Source: Sambucus nigra (lineage: Eukaryota > Streptophyta > Magnoliopsida > Dipsacales > Adoxaceae). Taken from it: a DNA stretch of 64,000 bases. The position numbers and the translations under genes are program-made. The DNA lies in assembly GCA_949130495.1 (NCBI GenBank), contig OX422215.1, positions 532,563,755 through 532,627,754 on the forward strand. Direction: 5' to 3'. The number at the start of each line of letters is the position of its first letter. Positions within the stretch are counted from its first letter, which is position 1. Positions 21,684 to 33,720 of the stretch are shown piece by piece. The notes under the pieces are model-generated. The model saw nothing but the letters and a program-made list of their open reading frames with translations, was not told the DNA's origin and searched no databases.

Positions 21684-22891
21684 GATGAACCTTCTCATCT
21701 GATACATCAAGGATGGTGAACTACCGAAATCAAAGTTGGAGATAAAGAAGATGAGGTACAAGGTAACTAAGTTCTCAATCATAGGGGACATCTTATACAA
21801 GAAAATGGTTCCTCCTACCTTTATTGTGATGTATCCATCCGACGGAGGTGGTCTACATCCTAAAATATATGCATGAGGGATCTTGTTCCAGTAACATATG
21901 AGGGAGGTCGTTGGAAAAAAGAATAGTCACTCAAGGGTATTGGTGACCGACCTTGGCCAAAGACGCATCTAGTTATGTGAAGAGATGTGGAAAATTACAG
22001 AGATACATCAGTATCCCTCATCCACCTCTGATATCTATTACTTCCCCCTTGCCATTTGAAATTTGGGGCATTGACTTGGTAGGACCCTTACCAAGGACAA
22101 AAGATAATTACATGTATCTTATTATGGCGATCGACTACTTCTCTAAATGGGTTGAGACAGAGGCCATGATAACCATCACCGAGACGAAGACCTTCAAATT
22201 CATTTAGAGGAACAAAATTTATAGGTATGGTATGCCCCACACCTTGATCTCAAATAATGGAAAAAAGTTCAAGAATTCATCTCTAGAGGCTTACTGCTAG
22301 AGAGTTGCCATTAAATCATTTTTCTCAGCTCCAGGCCGACCTCATGAAGATGGCCAAACTGAGGTGACTAATAGTTACATCTTAGAAGGTATCAAGAAGA
22401 AACTGGAAGATGCTAAGGATCTTTGGACGGAAGAGGTACACGCTGTCCTGTGGTCATACATGATGACAAAGAGAACGCTAATAAGGAAAACCCCATCCAT
22501 GCTTGCCTACGGCTCAAAGGCAGTGATATCTACTGAGATTGGCCTACCCACTCCAAGAGTTCAGACATACAATCCAGAAAATGTCGAGGAATGAAGCTTA
22601 GATTTGGATCTAGTCAAAGAAAGATAAGAGGATGCAGAAGTTAGGCAGGTTGCCTATCAGTAGAGAACTGCAAAATTCTATAATAAGAGAGTTAATACTA
22701 GGCCAATAGCCATTGGATATTTAATTTTGAAAAAATCTTGGCAGAAGCCGAATAAGCTCCATACAAACTATCACGGCCCCTTCAGAGTTACTGCAGAAGT
22801 TGCTCCTAGCATTTATCAGCTTTCGAATTTGGAGGGAGAGCCATTTTCCAACCCCTGTAATTCTTATCATTTAAAGAAATACTATCAATAG
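21684..22891 (+). pseudogene. Gypsy A integrase, broken, catalytic Asp replaced
   Basis: After copia B, the linker (IKDGELP-type, shifted frames) leads to a degenerate zinc region (VKRCGKLQRY; the second Cys of the pair is Leu) and the core. The first catalytic Asp is in WGIDLVGPLPRTK and the Glu in DGQTEVTNSYILEG. The second Asp block, normally SDNG, reads LISNNGKKF, an Asp-to-Asn change (GAT to AAT) that would abolish strand transfer. The C-terminus ends LSNLEGEPF and HLKKYYQ before the TAG at 22889-22891. Stops at about 22204, 22300, 22594 and beyond break the frame. The part lost to the left of 21684 is the 7880 break. Confidence 0.85.
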
Positions 22892-23129
22892 GATGTACAA
22901 ATTTTATTATTTAATTGTAAAAAATATATGTACTCAAGAAGCGATGAATGGAAAATTATAAGTGTTCCCTCATATTCTTGTTGTACGAATTGCTCAAGTT
23001 TTATGTTATAAGTCGTCCTAAGCTATAAAAAGTCATTAATGTAATGAAGTGGTGTCAACTTACTCATGGTGATACAAGAATCTAGATGGGGATTACCTTA
23101 TCCTTAGATTCTAAATAACTCCCAGAGGG
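22892..23129 (+). other. Start of gypsy A 3' region
   Basis: Short AT-rich spacer between integrase stop and tandem array. No ORF or motif seen. Confidence 0.4.
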
Positions 23130-23985
23130 GGAAACAATGTCTTAACATCATGAACTTTGTGATATGAGAGTGAAAACTCTCCCAACAAGACGACAGTGTA
23201 GGACGAGATGACACTCATCCATACACTCTCAAAACGACGAGAGGGTACTTACTATTAAACACCATTAATGTGGTGGATCAAATTTAAAAATCATTCATTT
23301 AATTATGGTTTGTGTAAACATCATTAACTTGGTGATATGAGAGTTAAAACTCTCTCGGCGAGATGACAATGTAGGATGAGACGATACTCATCCGTACACT
23401 CTCAAAACAAAGAGAGGGGACTTGTTATTAAACCCCATTAATTTCGTGGCTCAAATTGAAAAATCATTCATTTAATTTTGGTTTGTGTAAACAGTATTAA
23501 CTTGGTGATATGAGAGTCAAAATTCTCTCGACAAGACAAGAGTGTAGGACGAGACGACACTCATCTATACACTTTCAAAATGACGAGAGGGGACTTGCTA
23601 TTAAACACCATTAATTTGGGGGATCATATTTGAAAATCATTCATTTAACTATGGTTTGTTCAAACATTATTAACTTGGTCATATGCGAGTCAAAACTCTC
23701 TCGGCGATACGATTGTGTAGGACGAGACGACAGTCATCCATACACTCTTAAAACGACGAGAGGGGACATGCTATTAAACACCATTAATTTGGTGGCTCAA
23801 ATTTAAAAACAATTCATTTAATTATGGTTTATGTAAGCATCATTAACTTAGTGATATGAGAGTCAAAACTCTCTTGGCGAGATGACAGTATAGGATGAGA
23901 CGAAACTCATCCATACACTCTCAAAATGACGAGAGGGGACCTGTTATTAAACACCATTAATTTGGTGGCTCAAATTTGAAAATCA
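23130..23985 (+). repeat. Tandem array in gypsy A 3' region, about 173-bp unit, nearly 5 copies
   Basis: The block TTAACTTGGTGATATGAGAG recurs with start spacing of 172, 174, 173 and 173 bp (near 23161, 23333, 23507, 23680 and 23852). Each unit contains AAAACTCTCTCGGCGAGA, GTAGGACGAGACGACACTCA, CATACACTCTCAAAACGACG and ATTAATTTGGTGGCTCAAAT. Units differ from one another by scattered substitutions. 3' tandem repeats are an established feature of Tat elements and a documented source of plant satellite DNA. Confidence 0.9.
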
Positions 23986-24259
23986 ACTCGTATGACTAAT
24001 TGAACATCATTATGTGGTGATCTATAATTTATATAATCAATCAGTTGATTGGACCTCTTCTCGGCTAAGGATGAGAATGCATTAACAAGTAGAAAGTTGT
24101 AAAGATGTATAAAATACCAAGCATACATGGCACCAGAAAAATAATTAGCAAACAAAGATATGTATTGGCAAGTGTAAAGACAAGAATACAAACGTGTTCA
24201 TACAAACATCATCATACACACATCATCACATCAAAAGTTAATTGTTTGAATTACTACAT
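23986..24259 (+). other. Spacer between tandem array and antisense ORF
   Basis: About 270 bp, AT-rich, no coding signal recognised. It would be the 3' untranslated part of the antisense ORF. Confidence 0.3.
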
Positions 24260-26770
24260 TAGAAAAGGGCATTAGGCCACAGGTGGCCTCCCTAATAAAG
24301 CAAGAAGATTCAAGATGTTGGATTTCCTCCAGTCTCCACAGGAGTCGACCTGTCAGTGGTATCATTATGATCTTCCTCATCACTGCCATATTTCTTGCCA
24401 TGAGTGGTCTTGACCCCATCCCCGACTGGCTCATTATCACCCTCATCATTAACAGTCTGCACAGTCGGCTCAGGTTATGACGACCCTTTAATATCATTCA
24501 AAGCTGTCATGGATAGTGGGTCAGAGAAGTCAAAGGCCTCTATCTGTTCGGTCAAGTAGGAGAGGTCAGGGAATTTTAGGGTCCTCCAGCGGAAGGCTAT
24601 TCTAGACCCACTCTCGAGGTACTGCAAGTTATACCCCAAGAACTCCTTCAAAGACTTGAACTCATCCACTGCCTTCTGTTTGGCCGCTTCAAGAGCCTAG
24701 TCAAAAGTAGTCTTAACCTTATCCTGAACCTCAAACTCATACTTCTCAGTCAGGTCCTTGATTGCAGTAGTGTGGTCAGAGTTCAATGTGGTCAGAGTTT
24801 AATTTGTCAGTGGCCTCTGTGTGCCGACTCTTCAGGTTGTCCACCTCCTTCTTGTGATTATTTTCCTGTGTTAGGACCTGATTCTTCTGGGTCTTTTTAT
24901 TTTTTATATCCTATCAGGCCAAAAGAATCTCAGGAAGCATTTTTGAGACCCAATGGTGAACTTTCTTCATAGAAAGAACATACTATAAAAAATACGAGAT
25001 ATCAAAATAAGACGATACTACACTTATCATAAAAAATCAAATAATGGCACAAGGGTTTACCTGAATGACTCTATGTAAATAAAAATAATTTAAGAGGGAA
25101 AAATCCATGGACTCCATGAAACGGTCATCAACTTCTGGTGTTATGGAATCCAACACCTCAAAAGATTTTTTATTCCCTATGAGGGAATCCGAGATGATCT
25201 TCAAGTTGTCCATCTGGGATGACAGTGCATCTTCAGACGAGATCATAATTTCCTAGAACGACATTGTCCTGAATGAATTATACATTCATTTTTTGTTGGA
25301 CTTCCTTCCTTTATTTTGGACCTCGACCTCACTTGGATTGACAATTGTGGATTTCTTGGTCTGAGGTTGGGGCGCAATCTTTTTCCCAAGTTGCTTCATC
25401 AAACTAGAAAGGTTTGGAGCAACCATCTTCCACATAACTTCAGGGGTGTTAGGAGGATAATCTGAAAGAATATGGATGGGTCCAGTGATAAAGTAAAATA
25501 AAGATACAACATAGCAGTTATAAGGAAAATACTTACATAATTCAGTTATCGGGTCCACCCCAAAAACTTCTTTCTCCATAAAGTAGGGGTTTATTAATTA
25601 TTCAAACTCTACGAGACCACCCTCTTTACCCTCTCTGCTAACTTTCTGCACGTCCTTTGGGGCATCAATGCTCAGACTAGGGTCTAACTTGGCCGACATT
25701 GGAGCGTTAGCCCATCTCTGAGGAACCCTAGGCTCTGAGGCACTGCAAGGATCAATTGGGCCGAATTCCTAAGCATCGGATACAAAGAAATAATGGGTCT
25801 TCCAGTTATGATTTGAAGTTTGGTTGACTAGCAAAACTTTCTTTATGGGCTTCTTGACTATGAGATGGTAGTATCTAGGCTGAGTCTTTGATGGCGATAC
25901 ATTATAACAACCCCTAAAAACACTAACTGGAAGGTCTTTGTGATGAACCAACTTCCAAAGTGATATAAAATTGAGGATTATCCTCCATGCATTCGGTGAT
26001 AATTTTGAAGGGCTAAGAACTAAACCATCCATAATTTCTCATACTGCTGGGTGAATAGGTAGCCTGAATCCAACCCTGAACATTTTCTTGTAGACCAAAA
26101 TCTCCCCATCTCGGCCATGGAATGCTCGCTCGTCCTCAGAGGGCACCGTCATATTGATAGAGGGTCCTAGTTCCATAGACATGCCTCCAAGTCAAAAGGC
26201 CAACCATCAATGATGGTGCTGGGAAAAGATTCAACATAAGATGTATCAAGTGTATCCTCGGCAATTTTTGATCGGGACGCCACTTATAAATCTTTGAGTG
26301 AACTTATCACCCCAAATGACTGATAAAGGACTGCCATGGAAGGAGGAGGAATTATAACATCCACCCTTAAATCGTCTAGATCTGAGATGAGTTGTAAGAA
26401 GGACTCTGAGGGGTTTGATGACTCTTTATGTTGAGAAGACAAGGCTCTAATCCCCGACTTCGTTAGACTCTTTAGAGGAGGTAGCAGAAAGCCTCATCGC
26501 CTCCTAGTACAAAATCGACACCATTGGTAGTGTGGGATATGGTAGGATTATCGTTCACAAATGCAGTCGAGTCAGACATGGAATCACTGAGTTTAATAAC
26601 GGGAGGAGGTATGATAACTAAAAGTACTGCATGGATTGGAAGTGTAAGGATGGATTCAGCTTTACGCTTAATAGCGGACTCGGCTTCTACCCTTCGTATT
26701 TCCTTAAAAAATCTCTCCCTAAGAGTAGGGTACTGTTTAACTAACTCGTAACGGGTATTTAACATTAAAA
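24260..26770 (-). pseudogene. Antisense ORF of gypsy A with Transposase_28-like (PF04195) domain
   Basis: On the minus strand, opposite to gag-pol, a protein-like region runs from about 26770 to 24260. Its N-terminal part is charged (VKQYPTLRERFFKEIRRVEA). The central domain at about 26150-25769 shows DGEILVYKKMFRVGFRLPIH, PNAWRIILNFISLWKL, RYYHLIVKKPIKKVL and HNWKTHYFFVSDA, the pattern of the plant putative gypsy-type transposon family PF04195. A coiled-coil-like region (KEVDNLKSRHTEATDKL, KYEFEVQDKVKTTFD) and an acidic tail follow. 26032 to 25037 stays in one frame apart from a few stops; one stop interrupts the domain near 26040 and shifts occur at both ends. Antisense ORFs after integrase are known in Grande, RIRE2 and Retand; their function is unknown. 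Confidence 0.8.
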
Positions 26771-27561
26771 TAAGTTCTTGGGTTGACTAAGTTTGACTAC
26801 AAGATCAAGGGGGTAACTCAATCATTTTTGAGAGAAGTAGAACTAGAATAATGGTTTAACTAATACACCGAATATGGTGACTGGAGATTCCCCGGGGTGT
26901 TCAAACCCAAACAAAAGAGAACGGAAAACTCAAAGGTTAACCCAATAACACCATCTACTGCCTAAAATACCTCAGAATTAATTTATCAGCCCTTAAACCA
27001 CTAAACTAGCTTGCCAAAAAGATATAAATTCACCAAAACTTCAACAAAATAACTAAACATACAAATATGAACTTGAAGCTATGAGAACTTAGTGGAAATG
27101 GTTTACCTAGTTTAGGAGGAGCACTTGAAAGAAGGAAATGACACTGGGAACATAGCAAATGGAGAGAACAGAAGCTCAAGACTATAACTTTAATGGTGGA
27201 TAACTCTCAAGGACGCAAGTGTGAAATATAAATATTAGCAGAAGAAGAAAGAGAAAAAGTGTAAAATGTGGTTTTTAAAAAACTGAATCACTTGGCAAAA
27301 GTCCCATGGAAAGTCATCATGTGAGCATGAAACCCCAAGCACACCTACCGCCGTTTATACATTGGTGGGGTTCTAGTCTATGAAAACTAGGACATGTGTC
27401 ATATCAAGCTTGTAGAAACGTAGACTATTTGCCAAGTGTCACTTCAAGAGCCATCGTCAACTATGATATAACGTTAAGAGGATCGCTCTGCCATTAGTCA
27501 AGAGCATTCCATTAACTTTTTATCCTCAGTTACTCTTAATCCTCAACCTCCTACTCATATT
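26771..27561 (+). other. Pre-PPT region of gypsy A
   Basis: About 800 bp between the antisense ORF start and the PPT, AT-rich, no gene seen. It should hold the promoter of the antisense ORF if that ORF was ever transcribed from its own start. Confidence 0.35.
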
Positions 27562-27580
27562 GGAGGCTAAGGGCTAGGGG
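27562..27580 (+). other. Polypurine tract of gypsy A
   Basis: GGAGGCTAAGGGCTAGGGG, ending 4 bp before the 3' LTR start at 27585. Confidence 0.65.
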
Positions 27581-27584
27581 TGAT

Positions 27585-28435
27585 TGATATACCCAAGTGT
27601 AGCCTCGTCCTAGACATGGGTGTACTCGTTCTGGATGACCTTACAAAGTATCCATTCCATGAAGAATACAACATCAACAGTCTCGGTCTTGTCGGTTCTC
27701 TCAGTCGATACCTCCAATAGCCATATATGTCCGTAAGTCTTGGTTCATCTACTGTTCCAAGTAGTTGATGACTCATTTATCTAACTACAAGACCGTCTAG
27801 GATTTGCCTCTGCTCAGTCGAGACCACACTTGGAATTCACCAGCCTTTAATCGAACAAGTCTTTTGAAGCCTCATACTCGGCCTAGTCGAGACGATTCCA
27901 GATGACATCTTCATCATGTGTGATACAATACTCCAGCATGTCCATTCCATGCGAACATACAATCATAATAGAATCTCATGTGCACATGTGGAGAATATTT
28001 ACTTAATCGTGATCTACATGTGATAGAGATAAGTGACCTAACCTCATTCAATATTATATACAGTACACACTTATTACATGCTTGGGGGTTGTATTACACC
28101 ACCTGAGCACTATATAAGCTTGTTTTCTTCAATAATGTAAAAGATGGATAATTGAAAACCCTAGCCAAGGCTCTGTTGAAATCACAGTAGAGAGAGAAAG
28201 TTGAGTGACTTATATCAAAAGGAAATTTGAGCCATTTTCATAGTGAAGTTCACTCACACCTGCACAGTGGATTAGACCAGATGATCGAACCACTTACTTT
28301 ATAGTCTCTACTTCTCCAATGCCTCACCTCCTTCTTTATTCATATTGCAGTTTATTCACCATTATTTCACATTCAAGGTTGTTTTGGATTAAGCTCTTAC
28401 TAAATTACTTGGTAGTACCTTAACTGGTATCATCA
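27585..28435 (+). mobile_element. 3' LTR of gypsy A (complete)
   Basis: 851 bp, TGATATACC to GGTATCATCA, imperfect inverted ends. Its first 464 bp match the truncated 5' LTR. A TATA box CTATATAAGC is at 28110-28119. The TSD gagat follows at 28436-28440. Confidence 0.85.
28110..28119 (+). promoter_or_regulatory. TATA box of gypsy A 3' LTR
   Basis: CTATATAAGC followed by a C/T-rich stretch. The equivalent position is deleted from the 5' LTR. Confidence 0.5.
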
Positions 28436-28440
28436 GAGAT

Positions 28441-29424
28441 ATCAATTATCTAAAATAAAATAAGTTAGGTTATGTTAATGATTTTGTTGAGATGAAGCAA
28501 ATTTATTGAGGTATAAATTTCAGCTATATGAAAAAAATTAAATAAGGTATCACATTAGTGGAGTGAGGAGATGAATCAATTTCAACTTCGATTATATGTG
28601 TGCGCGCGTGTGCTTGTGTGTGTAAAAACCCTAAAACCTTAATAGGCCGCAACCCTAGGGGAGGCCACAATTTCTAGATGAACTGGAGAAACCTAGGTTA
28701 GAGGAGAGGTCTGTGGACATATAAAACCCAGATACTGTGACATAGTGTTCAACGACTGCAAACATACTCTAAAATACTACGGCCAAAGATCATGATCGCG
28801 GAGCTTAGCTTCCTTAGCAGCACGAAGATGATGACATGGCCTTATTATGTAATGACTTCAGGAGCAAGTTTAGAAAATTCTATAAGCCTTTTTAAAAGGG
28901 GTAATTATGAAAAATTGTGTCCAAAATAGGAAAACTCTAGGTTAATCACTAGAACGTATAAATACCCACCTTTAACGTACTATCTAAGAGTATTAAAAAC
29001 CCTAAAATCCATTCAATAGAGAGAAATTAAGGTTTTTGGATGAAGAAGAGAAGGCTAGCAGAGCAAGGCGACAAAAGGCTAATATTCATCGGATCAAGGC
29101 GACAGAGGGCTACTGTTGATCGAAGAACGAGGTGAAAGGAGGTAACTATTCATCGGAGTGATCCATTGAGGTAAGGGATATGTCCTTATCCTCTTCTTAC
29201 TTGTTAAACCCTTAGTTGTCAATGTCTTTACTCATTAATAAGCACCTTTGTGTGAAATCTGGAAATGTCCAAGGAGTTCTACTGTTCATCTGGGTTCTGG
29301 ATTATAGGCCATGTAAAACTACTGTTTATCAAGGTTACATGACTTGGCGTGCCATTGATTTTATGAGATTTGGAGAGTTAGGCATGTTACTATTCATAAG
29401 TAAATATGTGATTTTAGATGTTTA
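28441..29424 (+). other. Gene-free stretch, LTR-like, interrupted by element D
   Basis: Contains a GT/GC microsatellite (about 28597-28623), a TATA-like CGTATAAATAC at 28954-28964 and, at about 29060-29150, short direct repeats built on CAAGGCGACARAGGCTA. This looks like the promoter/leader half of an old LTR in plus orientation, but no partner was found. No coding region supported. Confidence 0.35.
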
Positions 29425-32251
29425 TGTAACACCCTGTATTTCTGAGCATTTAAACTTGAATTAATTCGATAAAATTTTAAATTACACGTGTGACGTAATT
29501 TAATGAAATAAAATATTATGTGTTAGTTAAATTATTAATCGGAGAGAAATGATTAATGTTTACCAAATAAAATTATTAAGTGAATAGTGATTTAGCATTT
29601 TACGTCATAGTGAGTGATAGTGACGTGATGACGGTATATCTCAACCGGGTGTCGTGCTTGGAGTCTATGAGACCGAGATAGGAAATTATTTTAGAGTAAT
29701 TCGGATGATGATTTTGAGGTCACAGTTGATTCTGAAAGGGACGAAATAATCAAAATAATGTACTCGAGGGTAGAATTTGTGTCCCGGGGAAACTTTAGAC
29801 TAAACCAACACCACGAGAGGCCATTTCGGTCATTCGAGAGGTTAGGGTAGAGATAACTTCGAAATTATAAGGGTTATATCTGCACCTTTGGGTTAGAGTC
29901 TAGGGAAAAACACAAAGTTGAAATAGAAGAGGCCATATGAGGGGAAGAGGATGAGAAAACCAAGGCTTCCCACACCAATTTGCACACCAAACGTTGCCGG
30001 ATTCGTAATCGGAGCAAGGGAAGACCAAATCTATCATATTAATCAGGAAATCAGACTTGCTTGATAAGGTAAGTGTTTATCTTGCATGTTTTGATTTTGT
30101 TATAATACCCATGTAGAGTAAGGATTATAATATCATGATTTTAATTGTGTTCTAGAGGTTTAAGTGAATAAAACTCATGAATTGGGATAGAATTGCATGT
30201 AGAATGGATCCAATGATATTAATATATCATAATGAGATAATGTTTGATGATTACCATGGAAGAAATCTAGATAAATTTTTAAGTATGGAAGAAGAACAAT
30301 GAAAACTAGGGTTTTTCATAAATATTGGATATGATTTGATCTTTTGTGTTTTCTTAAGGATTTATTATGTTAAAAATGTTAAAAACGATCCCTATACATA
30401 TGAGTGATGATGAGTTATATTGGTTGGGAGTCTTGCATGTAATTTACATAAACAAATATGGTGAAAAATGCAACTGCTTAAGGAAAGAAGATGACTTGTT
30501 ATATTTCAAATTGATTCGGCCCAAAGGCGAATCGATTCGGCCTTTGGCCCAATCGATTGGGTATGACCAAAATTGAGAAATTTCCCTTTTTAAGCCCTGA
30601 ACTTGTGAATAATTAATGGGGATACTTTTGGGACATCTTTAAATCATAATGAGGATTATATTGAATTACAGTAGGTATAATGTGGGATAATGTCTTAGGC
30701 ATAATGAGAGAATATAGGCAAAATACCTATAAGATATGAATTATGAAAATAATGAATTCGAGGGAATGAGAACGGAACACAGAGAGAAGTGAATCTAGGA
30801 TTTGGACCATTAGTGTATGAGTGTATTAGCTACTAATATTATTAAGGAGTAATTAAGACCCTTAGGGCAGTGAACGATACCCGAAAAAATATAACGAGAG
30901 GCTAAAATGGTAATTGTTTATACGATGAGTATACGAGAGAGATATACTACATACAGACTTATATGATGGTGTGTGTGTATACCTACTGATTTATATACAT
31001 ATATAGGTTGTGTAAATGCCTAAGGTTATGATTGATTGTGTATGTGAACATACCTACGCTGCTTGCTATTCGGAGGTTTCTGCGCAGAGGGCGATCCCAT
31101 GTTGGCGATTCTAGCAAGGTCTGGACTTGTGCCCCAGAACATGGAACTTTAGGCGGCTCACTATGTGTCGTGTGTTAGTGGGATCGACTTGTCATTTTGA
31201 TACATTAGGTATGTGAATATCCTAAATGCCTAGAACCATGTTCGCCTCCATTGCGTGTTGGTTTATGTTGGGTTTGAGGAGACATGCCAAACCAATGGTC
31301 CTTGATATAGTATGAGAGGTACATGGACTCGATAACAGAGTATGCCAGCATCAAGAGGGGCCATTCCAGGGATGATATAGTTGTATATATTATATGTGTG
31401 CTAAATATATACAAATACGTTATATCTACTCATGTGTGTAATAGTAGAGCTGATAGATTGTGTACGTCTAAAAGTAATTAAGTAGAGAAACTTAACTGAT
31501 TGAATCAATAATAATACGTGGGACATATTACTTATTGATGTTGTGGTAGCGTGTAGTATAAGCATTATGTGGGGGCTAGACTTATTGAGGTTACATTATC
31601 TAGTGGGGATGGGTAGGATAGTTATATAAGGTATGTTAGACGTACACATTAGTTGAGAAGTGAGGATCTTAAAGGAGTGTACGTGTAACTAACAAGTGTA
31701 TCTAATAACGGATTTAAACACTTGCAAAATATTTTCAAAACCTTTTAGGTGTCCAGCCATAGGGACGTCAAGCTTGACGATTCTATCCAGGGATGCGTAG
31801 CTACAACATTTGTGGAGGCATGCAGGAGCTGCTTAGACGATTCAGGTCATTCACTTCTAGATAGGATTTCTCTCAGTATTTGATTTGGGCGTATTGCCTC
31901 TTCAGACTATTTACTTCTCTAGTTTATTTATCAGACTGTATTTAGATTCAACTTTATTGTCAGACTTATATTGTATTATTTAGGAACCGATTGTGTATTT
32001 GGTCGCATTTATTTATGTATCTTCCGTGTCATTGGTCAAATTATATTTGTGTGGATGGTTTAGTTAATTTATTTTTATTTCTGCATGTTATTATAATAAT
32101 GAAAGATAAAATTTGGCACCGACTTAATTTAACATAGGTGATTAGTAATTAAATATTTTTTTCGAAAGTGATGTTAAGAATGAACCAGATAGGATTCCTT
32201 TTTTTTAATGAAGAACTAATCACCCATGGTTAGATTAGGTGGGGTGTTATA
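29425..32251 (+). mobile_element. 5' LTR of chromovirus D
   Basis: Starts TGTAACACCCTG and ends GGGGTGTTATA (the final CA mutated to TA). Contains a palindromic cluster GGCGAATCGATTCGGCC at 30510-30560. The AATTGATTCGG, ATCGATTCGG and AATCGATTGGG units vary far more between the two LTRs than the flanking sequence. The repeat-like block near 31070-31200 resembles the 3' part of chromovirus LTRs. Confidence 0.8.
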
Positions 32252-32253
32252 GA

Positions 32254-32265
32254 TGTTTTCAGAGC
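32254..32265 (+). other. Degenerate primer-binding site of D
   Basis: TGTTTTCAGAGC at the position of TGGTATCAGAGC, two mismatches, two bases after the LTR end. Confidence 0.65.
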
Positions 32266-32440
32266 ATCAGGTTCTAGTGTCCATAGGATTTGTACAGATT
32301 ACTACGATTTTAGCGTAACATTCTTTGACATAAAGCCCTATTTTAGGACTGTTGCATTCATGATTACGCATTTGAGATTTTGTTCTTCTGCTATTATATT
32401 TGTATTGACTTTGAACTCGTACAATCTGATCTATTTTCAG

Positions 32441-33720
32441 ATGCCACCTAGGAAAGAGATAATGGCGAGAGCAGCGGCTAAGGGTGATGTAAAAGTGACT
32501 CAGCAGGAGCCACAGGCACCGCAACCATAACCACCACAGGGGACAGTGTCAATAGCAAATGTGGAAATGATAGTGGCACATGCAGTTAATGGGATGATGG
32601 CTACCATAGCTCTTCATTTTCCACAGGCCCAGTAGCCACCTCAGCTAGTGGTGCCAGTGGTCCAGACCCACTCGGGGCCGTCGAGTGGTAGAGGGTTAGG
32701 GAGGCTTTTTAGAAGGGCCACCCACCAGAGTTTCAGGGGAGTTCGGATGTGATTGCGGCATGCCAGTAGAAGAAGTATATACAATGGTACCTGCGCATGG
32801 TCGACTACAAAGAGGTGTAAAAGCATATGTTGGTCGCATTCAGATTGGTCAGGGCAGCCTTACAGTGGTGGGAGTCAGTTACCACCGTCGAAGAGAGAAA
32901 CACAATGTCTATTGTAGAGTTCTGGGTACGATTTAATCGCAAATCATTTTCGCCAGTAGTTAAGACAAAGATGCGAAAGAGGTTGAGTGAGGTGACCCAA
33001 GGAGATAGATCAGTGGCCGAGTACGAGTATGAATTCACTTGTTTGGCTAATTTTGTTCTAGACGAGGTGAATAATAAAGAAAGGAAGAATGTGAAGTTTA
33101 TGGATGGTTAAGCCTGGAGGATTAGATAACATTTGATTGGTAACCCTACATTAGTGACCTATAAAGATGTCGTTAATGCAGCACTGTTATACTATCAGGA
33201 CCATCGCTTCCATGTGAAGGGGAGCAACAGAGGACGTGAGCCTATCCAACAGGGTAAGGAAGGACGTAGCGTTACTAGTGGAGCACCATAACAACAACAA
33301 TAATAGTTAAGCAGGAAGCAGGGGAAAGATTCCTAGTAGGGGACCAAGAGGTTTAGATCTGGGGGCTATCGACCCGAGGGAGGTTAGATGTAGGGCCAAC
33401 AGGGTCCTCAGCAACAGTAGGTTCCTTAGGGCCATCATGGCTAAGGTAATAATGAGGGAGGCTAGCAGGGTTGAGACCATCAGGGCCAATAGCAGGGTCA
33501 ACACCGTCAGGGCCATCAGGGCCAAAGACAGAGAGAGTTTCCAGGCCAATGCTTTATTTGTGGACAGATGGGCCATAAGAGGAGAGATTAACCACAACAG
33601 GGTAAAACACCGCAGAAGTAGGGTGACTTACAGGAGCAATGGGCATAGAGGCCACCTGCCCACCCATCCCATCGCAGTAGGGACAGTTACAGTACGAACG
33701 TGTTTATAACGTTCGAGATG
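32441..33720 (+). pseudogene. Chromovirus D gag, many stops
   Basis: Opens MPPRKEIMARAAAKG at 32441, the MPPR start common in chromovirus gag. After a frameshift it continues in the frame of 32827-33111 with HPPEFQGSSDVIAACQ, LVAFRLVRAALQWWESV, FWVRFNRKSFSP and RSVAEYEYEFTCLANFV, a clear retrotransposon gag. A Gln-rich stretch with many TAG/TAA codons follows, then a zinc knuckle CFICGQMGHKRRD in which the last Cys position is a stop. Most stops stand where Gln (CAG/CAA) would be expected, that is, C-to-T changes. Confidence 0.8.

Larger units (their letters stand above)
3062..28435 (+). mobile_element. Ty3/gypsy element A, Tat lineage, nested by B and C
   Basis: Order on the plus strand: truncated LTR, gag, protease, RT, RNase H, second (archaeal-type) RNase H, integrase, tandem-repeat 3' region, antisense ORF, PPT, full 3' LTR. 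The second RNase H between the RT-RNase H and integrase, and an antisense ORF downstream of integrase, are established hallmarks of Tat elements (Ogre/Retand/Grande group). The 5-bp TSD gagat brackets it. Removing the inserted copia B (7880-21683) leaves about 11.6 kb. It is not autonomous: every domain has stops or frameshifts, the 5' LTR is truncated and the integrase has lost a catalytic aspartate. Confidence 0.85.

Noticed and set aside
28420..28440. PBS-like TGGTATCATCAGAG at the right end of gypsy A
   Set aside because: It is better explained as the LTR end GGTATCATCA plus the TSD gagat, which matches the left side exactly.
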